Shown here in pieces: positions 10,801-19,103 of a stretch of 64,000 nt of DNA (positions are counted from its first letter, which is position 1; every line of letters starts with the position of its first letter). The notes under the pieces are model-generated. The model ran no database searches. It was not told the origin of the DNA and saw only the letters and a list, made by a program, of their open reading frames with translations. The DNA lies in NCBI GenBank assembly GCA_016906335.1, contig JADEYG010000002.1, positions 1,065,001-1,129,000 of the forward strand. The letters are read 5' to 3'. This stretch comes from Novakomyces olei (lineage: Eukaryota; Ascomycota; Novakomycetes; Novakomycetales; Novakomycetaceae). The position numbers were made by a program, and so were the translations under genes.

Positions 10801-11140
10801 GGCTTACCGCATCGAATTACCGCACCACATAAAGATTCACAATGTGCTTAACGAGACTTTACTTGAGCCCTTTGTACCGGACCGATTCAACCGTGATCCA
10901 ACTGATCAGATCGTACCAGATGTCCTACAAGAAGTTAATGAATACGAAGTGGACTATATTGTTGATCACAAAGGAAGAGGCAAGAATATCCGTTACCTGG
11001 TTCACTGGAAAAACTACCCAGTGGAAGACCGAACATGGGAGCCATACACAAACCTCTCACAAGCACAAGGTGCTGTGTCCGACTATCATTCGCGACTTAC
11101 CGATAGCGTTAACACTCGCGCTACAGAGCGCCATATATAA
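7820..11140 (+). CDS. G1 copy A pol: protease, RT, RNase H, integrase, chromodomain
   Basis: One open frame of about 1,106 aa. Visible in order: aspartic protease (LLDSGADANF), a Ty3-type RT with YLDDILIFS at about 8878, RNase H (ILETDASDFALGAAL, YTDHRNL, ADALSR), the integrase HHCC zinc domain (HPLAGHFG...CTTCKRNK), the DDE core (SLDFIVKLP, SDRDPRFVS, HPQSDGQTERMNQ) and a C-terminal chromodomain (DYIVDHKGRG...YLVHWKNYPVEDRTWEPYTNL, about 10948-11090). RT before integrase plus a chromodomain define a chromovirus (Metaviridae). In known chromoviruses the chromodomain directs integration to modified chromatin. The frame looks whole. Confidence 0.95.
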   Translation: MVSLGGIERKPPDKKLSSGKLEVLCKFEEKELHALLDSGADANFIHPRVIWRLKIETKRLESPIFVKVADGRAMASGLVRRTTKDIPIEVQGIRSTEIFYVAQIGHHDAILGIPWLTKNNPNIDWITGRLTLRQPTLESIELNSINEIIQDSEDDCQIGNEKIELPPEYEEFRDVYEEPKNDVLPPHRSYDHEIELLKDAKIPFGPVYSVNQKEQEYLREYLNENLAKGFIKRSKSPAGAPVLFVPKKNGELRLCVDYRGLNNITIKNKYPIPRIDDLIDKLAGAKIMTKIDLRGAYNLIRIKKGDEWKTAFRTRYGHFEYRVMPFGLTNAPATFQALMNDVFRDLLDYKVLVYLDDILIFSKDKETHVKDVQEVLRRLRANQLYAKGEKCEFHRTKVEFLGFILSTDGISMCEEKRDPILTWERPKSVHDVQVFLGFCNYYRRFIKDFAKLALPLTQALRKNKTFEWTERQQGSFDDLKSCFKKDVMLRHYDPSMECILETDASDFALGAALTQGPEDHRRPVAFISRKLTPAEVNYDIHDKELLAIVWAFKTWRHYLQGHPNPIVVYTDHRNLQTFRTTKQLSRRQARWSEILAEYDFIISYRKGAANGAADALSRCSSLNDLKTNTYEQEQNRILLPDEKFTDTNLELNAAETLANQLPEGVLKDFVPEENRKEVLANAHDHPLAGHFGVAKTLALVQRHYTWPGVVRDVTDYVKACTTCKRNKVSRQKKTGLLNPLPTASRPWISVSLDFIVKLPESQGYDSILVVVDRFSKMVHLIACKETIDAKSLANLFLREIVRLHGLPDEIISDRDPRFVSKFWTCLTAQLGIKLHKSTSHHPQSDGQTERMNQTLEQYLRCYLNYLQNNWIHLLPFAEIAMNNSTSATTKASAYFTNYGFQPRFTLTPTISENPSANSVVQDWNEHFKRIMEMITKNSENMKRFYDRRVRQGPQYQSGDLVWIRKKHIRSDRPSDKFDHTHIGPFKVLESVGRSAYRIELPHHIKIHNVLNETLLEPFVPDRFNRDPTDQIVPDVLQEVNEYEVDYIVDHKGRGKNIRYLVHWKNYPVEDRTWEPYTNLSQAQGAVSDYHSRLTDSVNTRATERHI

Positions 11141-11428
11141 CGCCCACTATTCTATTATTTTATTATTATTCTTATCCGCACTATTATTACTATTATTCTT
11201 ATCATCTCTTATTATGAGGATTATCATTTATTATGGAATTACTTAAATTCTTCTTACTATATGTTAGCGAAAATATACACAGCTTATATTTCGTTATAAC
11301 AGATTTAATATATTATTAACTATGGTGCTTGCAACATTACTTATTGTCCTTATCCTCTGGGCGGGATCTTCGTTAAAAATATTTTCACGGCGCTACACAC
11401 ACCGTTACAGAACCCAATATCTAACGCG

Positions 11429-12430
11429 ATGACGGAGCTCACGCGTCCGAGAGAGGAGAGTGGCGAAGAGCCCAGTGGTCGGAAGCGCAGACAGCGCAAC
11501 GGAGGTTCCTTTAGATGCGAAGTGTGCGATCAGCCCTTCTACTTCGCAAAGGATTTGAGAAAACACGAACGGTTGTTCCATTCGATCAACCTTACGGAAA
11601 TCATCAATGGGTGGAAGAAGAATGCAGATCTGGCTGTCAACTACGATATCGGTTTATTGGCTTTAAAACGCGCTTTCGAATCTCCGCATCAACTAATCGA
11701 AGTGGAGAAACAGGACCCGAAATTAACTATAGATCAGATCAATGAAGTGCTTCTGAAGGAGAGACAGTGTATTCTAATGAAAACTTATGCACGAACGGCC
11801 GATCCAGATCTGACAGTGACAAACTTTGTGACTAGCCTTATCGACAGTACAAAGGAGAAGATTGCTATCTACAACATCAGTGGCGGAAACGAGCTTGTTC
11901 GGCCAGACAAGAGGCATGTTGGAATCTCGGATTTTTGGCTACACGCGATAACGCCCGCGTCTACCATCACCGACGTGCATGTGGACAACGTATTGCTCGG
12001 GCATACAATTTATTGTTTATCCGGGAAAAAGCTATTGCTTCTGTGGCCTGGTTCTGACTACAATCTGACACAGTTTGCCCCATACCATCGGGTAGGTGGA
12101 GATTTATACCTACCAAAGGCTATCAAGGAATTGCGCGATTTGAAATTGGCTATATTGGAGACGGGGGATTTTGTCATACTTCCGGCGGGGTCACTTCATG
12201 CGGTGATCACCATTGAGACCTCGGTGATTACCGGTTATATGTTTGTGGACAAGTGCGCCGATTGGCAAAGACTAGCGTTTTGGGACGCGAAAGCTGCTCG
12301 CGATGATGATGCGGTGGCCGCAGTTTTTACGGAGCACCAGGAGGCCTTGGAGCTGCTATCCTCGTGCAACCTGCTCACCCCAAATATCGAAGAAAAGGTC
12401 AAGGCAGGAATTGAATATCTCGAGTCTTGA
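11429..12430 (+). CDS. G1 copy A third gene: C2H2 zinc finger plus JmjC (KDM2/JHDM1-like) protein
   Basis: 333 aa, downstream of pol and upstream of the 3' LTR. The N-terminus is basic (GRKRRQR, residues 17-23). One C2H2 finger follows: C30, C33, H46, H51 (C-x2-C-x12-H-x4-H). The second half is a JmjC cupin. TDVHVDN supplies the Fe(II) ligands H184 and D186, the conserved strand IYCLSGKKLLLLWPG carries the candidate 2-oxoglutarate lysine (K200/K201), and ILPAGSLHAV supplies H257. H184-to-H257 spacing (73) is almost that of human KDM2A (H212 to H284), and T181 sits where the 2OG-binding threonine lies in that family. So the triad looks intact and activity is plausible: Fe/2OG-dependent demethylation or hydroxylation. 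That it acts on histones is inference. It is not a standard retrotransposon gene; capture from a host JmjC gene is likely. Copy B carries the same protein. Confidence 0.88.
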   Translation: MTELTRPREESGEEPSGRKRRQRNGGSFRCEVCDQPFYFAKDLRKHERLFHSINLTEIINGWKKNADLAVNYDIGLLALKRAFESPHQLIEVEKQDPKLTIDQINEVLLKERQCILMKTYARTADPDLTVTNFVTSLIDSTKEKIAIYNISGGNELVRPDKRHVGISDFWLHAITPASTITDVHVDNVLLGHTIYCLSGKKLLLLWPGSDYNLTQFAPYHRVGGDLYLPKAIKELRDLKLAILETGDFVILPAGSLHAVITIETSVITGYMFVDKCADWQRLAFWDAKAARDDDAVAAVFTEHQEALELLSSCNLLTPNIEEKVKAGIEYLES

Positions 12431-12441
12431 GGCGGGGGTAG

Positions 12442-12833
12442 TGTTACGGTGCGCTATATGAGGCGCTAGCTAGCGCTGAAGATAGCGCTTTTACATCCTT
12501 TAATTTGTTTTGTTTCACTTTATTTTGTGTTACGACTTCTATTTTTAATTAGTTCTATTTATAACTCTTAGCTTCTATTTTTAGATAGCAACTTAGTTAG
12601 TTTAATTAGTTTAGTTTGATTAGTTTCTCGGGCAAAGCCCCACGGAGCGTCATAAGAATGGGACACTCCCCTCTTATGTTCGCTACGTGTAATCAAATCT
12701 TGGTGTGCAATATTTTGGTTTTCTATTACTAGGTTCCCTACTTTCCACGTATCCTCAACAGAGCCAGCGTGAGATCTGGCATATTCACCTTATTGCACCT
12801 TTACGACTTTTTGGAAGTAAAGCCCCCATAACA
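12442..12833 (+). repeat. 3' LTR of G1 copy A, 392 bp
   Basis: Identical by eye to 6368-6759. It is followed by GTCTT (12834-12838), the reverse complement of AAGAC found right of copy B. Confidence 0.95.
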
Positions 12834-15704
12834 GTCTTGGATGTAGTAGCGCGATTTGATTTTTACGCTTTCGTTGTCTGTGAAACTGTCTGGATTTTTC
12901 AAAATAGTGAGTATTTTGGACCAATGTCTGTCCTTTTCGTAGGCCAACTCAAATTTTAAATTATTCTGGGGCGAAATTTGTACGGAAATTGCACCTACAT
13001 CAGATGTTTTTCCGGGTGTTCTTGAAAGTAGATCCGCCAAGACATTTTCAGTTCCGGGAACATGAATAATATTTATATCGAACTCATTTAAAAAATCCAT
13101 CCATCTAAGGTGTCTTCGTGAAAGCATAACATTTTTAGAGTAAAGGAGGCGACTCAGAGCTTGGTTGTCTGTCAAACAATTGACTTGGTAACCTCGAGCA
13201 TATATTTCAAAATGATCAAGAGCTCGTATGCATGCAAGATATTCAAGTTCATGTACAGGATAATGTGATTCAGCTATCCCTAATTTTTTCGACGTGAAGC
13301 CTATTACTCTGCATTTTCTCCAGTCTTGTCCTTGTCCTAGCCATCCACCTGTACCAACTAGTGAAGCATCTATTCCCATGAATAGCTTTTCTGTACCATT
13401 ATTCAGGGGTTCAGGGTCAAACGGTGAAAGTACTATGTCGTGCTGAACTGCTTTCTTGATTTTATCAAAGCCTTTTTGTTTTGTTTCGTCCCAAGAAAAG
13501 TCCTTCATCTCAGTGAATGTTGAAATGTGAGAGGATAAGTTTGGTATAAACGTTGAAACCCAATTCAGCATTCCAACTAATCTTTGTACTTGCTTAATAT
13601 TCTTTGGTGGTTCCAGTCGCAATATGGAGTTTTTTGATTTATCAGTCATTTTGATTCCTTCATCACTGATTTGTCGTCCCAGCACAACAAAGTTCTTGCA
13701 AAACGGAAATGTTTTGGTTGGACTCGCGTATAGTTCCCACTTTGACATAATACAAAAAACTAGCACCAAATGGTCCAAATGTGCTTGGACATCATCGTCG
13801 TATATTATTATGTCATCGACATAGACTGTCATCCATATTCCAATGTAAGGTCTGAAGAGCTCCTCCATAAGTTGTTGCTGTATAGCAGTGGAATTACGAT
13901 CTCCTTGAGGCATGACGTTCCACTGATATATCCCAAATGGTGTCCAGAATGCCGTGTAGTGTTCTTGTCCGGGTTGTATTCTTGATTGAAAGAAAGCGTC
14001 CTTCAAATCAATCTTAGTTCTGTATTTTGCTCGTGCAATGTCTTGTACAACTATGTCAATACGTGGTACTTGAATGTAGAAACGCTTCATGTTTGCATTG
14101 CGAGGTCGAGCATCATTAACAAATCTCAAATATTTAATTATTTCTTTAGGATCTGTTAGCTTGTTAACCATTTCTTTGTCTTTGGGAATAGGAAACAGTA
14201 TTGCACTAGGTTCTTTGCTAGAGATTGAGATCATCTTTGCTTTTAATAGCTCATCAATCTTTAATTTCAGAGGCAACATAAGCTTTTTGCTTGGGTACCA
14301 CTTTTTTATGTTATACCTTTTTTCTGGATCAATTGGCTCATATGTAGCAACCACAGGTCTCATTATAGGCAACTTGCTTGGAGGATCCTTGATCAAAGTT
14401 TGATCAAACTTGTCTTGAAGTATCTGCAGTACTTTTTCTGGGTCAACCAAGTCCTCATTTGTAACTTGTTGGACTTCAATTCTCTTGTTGTCATCGATTG
14501 TTATTGAGCTGACTACAGGAAGTACTTCTGGCTTGACAAACCTTCTTTCATTTGCATCTTCCTGCCACTGTATATGTCGTTTGCGAGTGTTCACAATTGC
14601 CCCAAGCTTACTCAGTGTTCCCATGCCAATCAATAGATCAGAAGTTCTGAGTCTTGCAACGGCGCAATTTAACTCGCTGCCTTTGAACATGACTTTGGCC
14701 ATATATCTGCTCACAGTTTTCGATCCTTGAAAGGCCATTTGAATTTTGTGGTCACTTTCTTTGTATGTTGGTCGGTGAACATTGCAAAAGTTTGAGTCAA
14801 TAACATCAATATCACTTCCAGTATCAATCAGGACCTGACATTTGATTTCTTTATCATTTATTTTCACAGGTAGATTTACTAGAAATTGTTGGTTTGTGTT
14901 TTGGACAGCAGAACAATTGTAATCAAGTTTGATTTCTTTGCTAACTATTTCAGAATCATCTTTAAGAGCACTGATGGTTGATTGATTCTTTCGTTTAAAG
15001 CACTGCTCGTACGTGTGCCCAGTGCGGCGACAAAAGGTACATCTTGTTCTCAGGGCTGGCTTCTCTGGTTCTTTCTTCTCAGAAGTAGTTGCCTTTGCTT
15101 CAGTTTGTTGGTTGCCTTGTTTAGGATTCATGCTCCCTATGTATGGTCTTGTTGCAGTAAAATCGTAGCCTGTTGCCACATCAACCACACTTTGCCATTT
15201 CCATTTCGTCATTCCTGTGTTGTTTCCCGACTGATTTCCAAATGCGCTTCTCAAAGATCCCATTATTTGAGGCTTTGTTCTCTCATTTAGCCCATGTATG
15301 AATTGTTGAATTAAGATGGCTTCGTTAACTATTTCTAGTTCCATTGATTTCAATTTAAGCTGCGTGGCATATTGGCTAATGCTTTTTGTTCCTTGAGCGA
15401 AGGTAACAAACTTGCTGTAAGCGCGTGGTAAATAGTCGTTGGGTACAATGCTTCGCTCCAGATGATCAAGCATCTGATCTGTCGTTACACTAGCATTGTC
15501 CCTGAGTTCTTCAGCATAGATTGTAGCGTTCGATTCGAGGAACATGCTAATTAAGTCTATATCTGAAATCCCGGTAACACTGCCTCCTGCTTTGGCATAT
15601 GTCAGCCATTTAACCACAGAGCTTCTCCATGATTGGAACTCTCTATGGGTCATTGAATGACCATTCAGCTTTGCTGGTTCAGGCAGCTTGATTTTGAAGT
15701 CCAT
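12834..15704 (-). CDS. G2 gag-pol: capsid, zinc knuckle, protease, RT, RNase H
   Basis: A gag-like N-terminus (FQSWRSSVVKWLTYA...ISQYATQLKLKSMELEI) is fused in one frame to a CCHC knuckle (CTFCRRTGHTYEQC), an aspartic protease (VLIDTGSDIDVID), an RT with YVDDIIIYDDD, and RNase H (MGIDASLVGTGGWLG, LTDNQALSRLL, ENVLADLLSRT). Gag and pol in a single frame differ from G1 and resemble Tf1-like or fused-frame Ty3/gypsy elements. The frame ends where G1 sequence begins. Confidence 0.9.
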
Positions 15705-15815
15705 ATTTAAAATATATTTTAATCAATTTAAATTAAATTGATACAGAATTAAATATATTAAATATAAAAGACTAATACAAAGTATTCAAAAACGCTGGTG
15801 ATTGCTGTCCACTTT

Positions 15816-16481
15816 TCAAGTGCTCGTAGTAATCCTTCTCAACTTTGTTTGGATCTTCTCCTCTGTAAAGACGAATTTTGAATCTGTCCTCAACAATGTT
15901 GTCCAGAAGATATTTTGTTTTCTTCCTGTTGTGCAGTTCTTGAATGCGATTGGCCACCAATTTGTTGTATGTTTCCTCGTAGCGTAGATTTGCGCCGCTT
16001 TGCTTGTCCAGTGCGCTTGTTTTCGAAAAACTTCTTCCTCTGATAGAGGCAAGCGAGGAGTTGTAGCAGAAATAGTGGCCAGAGAAACTGAAGGAACTGT
16101 GGGAGCTGGGTAAGGACCAAGTCTCTGCGCTGGTGGAGGAGGTTTTCTGAGCACCTTTGCCGCAATAGCAGCAATTGACTCAGGCTCCTTGGAAATTCGA
16201 CCGTTGCGTTTACGCTCTTTGAATGCCTGCGATCGGCGAGCGTTTCTTTCTTTCCTCTTATTCAATTGATGAATAGAGGTATTTTTCTCTGAATGGGCAC
16301 TCTGGTCGGTAAGTCCAGACACAGAGGTTTTATCCTTATCCTTGGGTGTATTGCTTCGGCGGATAGAGCCAGCCGAGACAACAACCTTTGGATCGGTTTT
16401 TGCCTGCTTCAAGAGATTTGCAAATGTCTCAGAGTAGACAATGCGAGGCCGTCGGCTGTCTCCTGACGGATTCACTGACAT
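15816..16481 (-). CDS. G2 upstream frame of unknown function, about 221 aa
   Basis: It starts just inside the 5' LTR and precedes the gag-pol frame. The product is basic, rich in Lys, Arg, Ser and Pro (RKERNARRSQAFKERKRNG; PPPPAQRLGPYPAPTVP). I recognise no gag, envelope or enzyme motif. It may be an N-terminal gag extension or an accessory protein. It probably does not survive whole. An extra gene upstream of gag is unusual for a chromovirus. Confidence 0.55.
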   Translation of the reverse strand: MSVNPSGDSRRPRIVYSETFANLLKQAKTDPKVVVSAGSIRRSNTPKDKDKTSVSGLTDQSAHSEKNTSIHQLNKRKERNARRSQAFKERKRNGRISKEPESIAAIAAKVLRKPPPPAQRLGPYPAPTVPSVSLATISATTPRLPLSEEEVFRKQAHWTSKAAQIYATRKHTTNWWPIAFKNCTTGRKQNIFWTTLLRTDSKFVFTEEKIQTKLRRITTST

Positions 16482-16499
16482 GTTAGCAGTGAAAAAAGT

Positions 16500-16846
16500 T
16501 GTTATAACTGGAAGTAACTCACTGTTATAACTCTTTAGATTAATTGAATCTACTCTTAAACTATGGAAAACCTTGTCCTTTTATAGACTTCAAGGCTCAG
16601 CTCTTATCTCAGAGATAGGATCAAGACTTTCCTATCAATTAGTAATCAGATAGGATCAGAAGTAACCGATCAATTAGTAATCACCTTATCATTGATAGGT
16701 TACAGATACCCGATCAGTGGCGTGATTTAATGATTAGTAATTAAATATTCCTCCAAATCGGTTAAATTCCGTATTTGGAGTGAATTAATTTAATTTAATT
16801 ATGTCATTTTAAATTTAAATTTTACTATCTACACTATGGCCTAACA
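16500..16846 (-). repeat. 5' LTR of G2, 347 bp
   Basis: The inverted counterpart of 25281-25627, identical by eye. In sense it begins TGTTAGGCC and ends CAGTTATAACA, with a TATA-like TATAAAAGG. The TSD half ATAGC follows at 16847-16851. Confidence 0.95.
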
Positions 16847-17410
16847 ATAGCACTAGGTAGTGCTATACAGCACCACCTTGTGCTATTACTTAGTTTCATA
16901 GAAGTCGTAGTGTATAAAAGGCTTCGCGGAAGACTTTTTACACTACGCAATATCATAAGCTACAACTTGAAGTCTCCAGGTGTCTTAGGAGAATAGGCTT
17001 AGCTTCTAGCTGTAGTTCCCTTAGTCTTCACTTACCGGAACCCCTATCGAAAGGCAGCGTGCTATCTGCCGCCCAAGGGGATTACTCGTCGTCGCGGCTG
17101 AATTCAAGCCGTGAGTCACCTAGTTGCGGGCCGACCCGTAACACAACTACAAGAAAAGGGACCAGTGCAGTTTCTGCAACAAGACTGGACATCTCTCGGA
17201 AAATTGTTGGAAAAGGTTCCCCGAAAAGAGACCAGGAGTTACAAAAAGGGGGCCGAAGGAGGCGACCAAGACGTTTGTTGCCTCTGCGCAAGTTTCTTCT
17301 TTTACGGCAGTGCCAAATACAACGGCATGGATTGTGGACTCAGGTGCTACACAGCACATGTGTAACAGTCCAGCTTGGATTACGAACCTTAAGCCCACGA
17401 ACAATCAGTG
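16847..17410 (+). mobile_element. Internal piece of the copia element (nucleocapsid/protease region), inverted relative to the rest
   Basis: Translation shows a CCHC knuckle (CSFCNKTGHLSENC) and a copia protease start (WIVDSGATQHMC). This is the part expected between copia gag and pol, but it lies on the plus strand while the rest of the copia is minus. It is flanked by the G2 target duplication on the left (ATAGC) and CAGTG on the right (17406-17410). About 200 bp at its left end is non-coding, with a 9-bp-stem hairpin at 16847-16866 and a TATAAAAGG at about 16913. This could be residue of a further small insertion. Confidence 0.8.
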
Positions 17411-17802
17411 TGTTATGGGGGCTTTACTTCCAAAAAGTCGTAAAGGTGCAATAAGGTGAATATGCCAGATCTCACGCTGGCTCTGTTGAGGATACGTGGA
17501 AAGTAGGGAACCTAGTAATAGAAAACCAAAATATTGCACACCAAGATTTGATTACACGTAGCGAACATAAGAGGGGAGTGTCCCATTCTTATGACGCTCC
17601 GTGGGGCTTTGCCCGAGAAACTAATCAAACTAAACTAATTAAACTAACTAAGTTGCTATCTAAAAATAGAAGCTAAGAGTTATAAATAGAACTAATTAAA
17701 AATAGAAGTCGTAACACAAAATAAAGTGAAACAAAACAAATTAAAGGATGTAAAAGCGCTATCTTCAGCGCTAGCTAGCGCCTCATATAGCGCACCGTAA
17801 CA
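17411..17802 (-). repeat. 3' LTR of G1 copy B, 392 bp
   Basis: Reverse complement of the copy A LTR. It is preceded on the plus strand by CAGTG (17406-17410). Confidence 0.95.
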
Positions 17803-17813
17803 CTACCCCCGCC

Positions 17814-18815
17814 TCAAGACTCGAGATATTCAATTCCTGCCTTGACCTTTTCTTCGATATTTGGGGTGAGCAGGTTGCACGAGGATAGCAGCTCCAAGGC
17901 CTCCTGGTGCTCCGTAAAAACTGCGGCCACCGCATCATCATCGCGAGCAGCTTTCGCGTCCCAAAACGCTAGTCTTTGCCAATCGGCGCACTTGTCCACA
18001 AACATATAACCGGTAATCACCGAGGTCTCAATGGTGATCACCGCATGAAGTGACCCCGCCGGAAGTATGACAAAATCCCCCGTCTCCAATATAGCCAATT
18101 TCAAATCGCGCAATTCCTTGATAGCCTTTGGTAGGTATAAATCTCCACCTACCCGATGGTATGGGGCAAACTGTGTCAGATTGTAGTCAGAACCAGGCCA
18201 CAGAAGCAATAGCTTTTTCCCGGATAAACAATAAATTGTATGCCCGAGCAATACGTTGTCCACATGCACGTCGGTGATGGTAGACGCGGGCGTTATCGCG
18301 TGTAGCCAAAAATCCGAGATTCCAACATGCCTCTTGTCTGGCCGAACAAGCTCGTTTCCGCCACTGATGTTGTAGATAGCAATCTTCTCCTTTGTACTGT
18401 CGATAAGGCTAGTCACAAAGTTTGTCACTGTCAGATCTGGATCGGCCGTTCGTGCATAAGTTTTCATTAGAATACACTGTCTCTCCTTCAGAAGCACTTC
18501 ATTGATCTGATCTATAGTTAATTTCGGGTCCTGTTTCTCCACTTCGATTAGTTGATGCGGAGATTCGAAAGCGCGTTTTAAAGCCAATAAACCGATATCG
18601 TAGTTGACAGCCAGATCTGCATTCTTCTTCCACCCATTGATGATTTCCGTAAGGTTGATCGAATGGAACAACCGTTCGTGTTTTCTCAAATCCTTTGCGA
18701 AGTAGAAGGGCTGATCGCACACTTCGCATCTAAAGGAACCTCCGTTGCGCTGTCTGCGCTTCCGACCACTGGGCTCTTCGCCACTCTCCTCTCTCGGACG
18801 CGTGAGCTCCGTCAT
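17814..18815 (-). CDS. G1 copy B third gene: C2H2 zinc finger plus JmjC protein
   Basis: 333 aa, the same as the copy A product as far as I can read it, including the C2H2 finger, HxD (H184/D186) and H257. It remains fully open even though the pol gene of this copy is broken. That may only reflect youth, or the gene may be useful when supplied in trans; the two cannot be told apart from one window. Confidence 0.88.
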   Translation of the reverse strand: MTELTRPREESGEEPSGRKRRQRNGGSFRCEVCDQPFYFAKDLRKHERLFHSINLTEIINGWKKNADLAVNYDIGLLALKRAFESPHQLIEVEKQDPKLTIDQINEVLLKERQCILMKTYARTADPDLTVTNFVTSLIDSTKEKIAIYNISGGNELVRPDKRHVGISDFWLHAITPASTITDVHVDNVLLGHTIYCLSGKKLLLLWPGSDYNLTQFAPYHRVGGDLYLPKAIKELRDLKLAILETGDFVILPAGSLHAVITIETSVITGYMFVDKCADWQRLAFWDAKAARDDDAVAAVFTEHQEALELLSSCNLLTPNIEEKVKAGIEYLES

Positions 18816-19103
18816 CGCGTTAGATATTGGGTTCTGTAACGGTGTGTGTAGCGCCGTGAAAATATTTTTAACGAAGATCCCGCCCAGAGGATAAGGACAA
18901 TAAGTAATGTTGCAAGCACCATAGTTAATAATATATTAAATCTGTTATAACGAAATATAAGCTGTGTATATTTTCGCTAACATATAGTAAGAAGAATTTA
19001 AGTAATTCCATAATAAATGATAATCCTCATAATAAGAGATGATAAGAATAATAGTAATAATAGTGCGGATAAGAATAATAATAAAATAATAGAATAGTGG
19101 GCG

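Larger units (their letters stand above)
6368..12833 (+). mobile_element. G1 copy A: Ty3/gypsy chromovirus with an extra JmjC gene, looks whole
   Basis: A 6.47-kb element bounded by two 392-bp LTRs (6368-6759, 12442-12833) that look identical and share TGTTA...TAACA ends. In order it carries gag, pol with a chromodomain, a roughly 290-bp AT-rich spacer, and a third gene coding a C2H2-JmjC protein. A polypurine tract (GGCGGGGGTAG) abuts the 3' LTR. No TGG-type primer site follows the 5' LTR, so another priming mode is possible. Flanks are CACTG on the left and GTCTT on the right. These do not match each other but match the flanks of copy B, which marks a rearrangement. It looks intact and young. 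Confidence 0.93.
12834..16846 (-). mobile_element. G2, 5' part: Ty3/gypsy chromovirus interrupted by G1
   Basis: Minus-strand element part with its 5' LTR at 16500-16846, an upstream unknown frame at 15816-16481, and a gag-protease-RT-RNase H frame at 12834-15704 that stops at the G1 insertion. The remaining integrase part and the 3' LTR lie at 23874-25627 on the opposite strand. The outer target duplication is GCTAT (ATAGC at 16847-16851; GCTAT at 25628-25632), so G2 inserted into the copia element. The two 347-bp LTRs look identical, so it is recent. The element is broken: split by an insertion, with about one further break. Confidence 0.92.
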
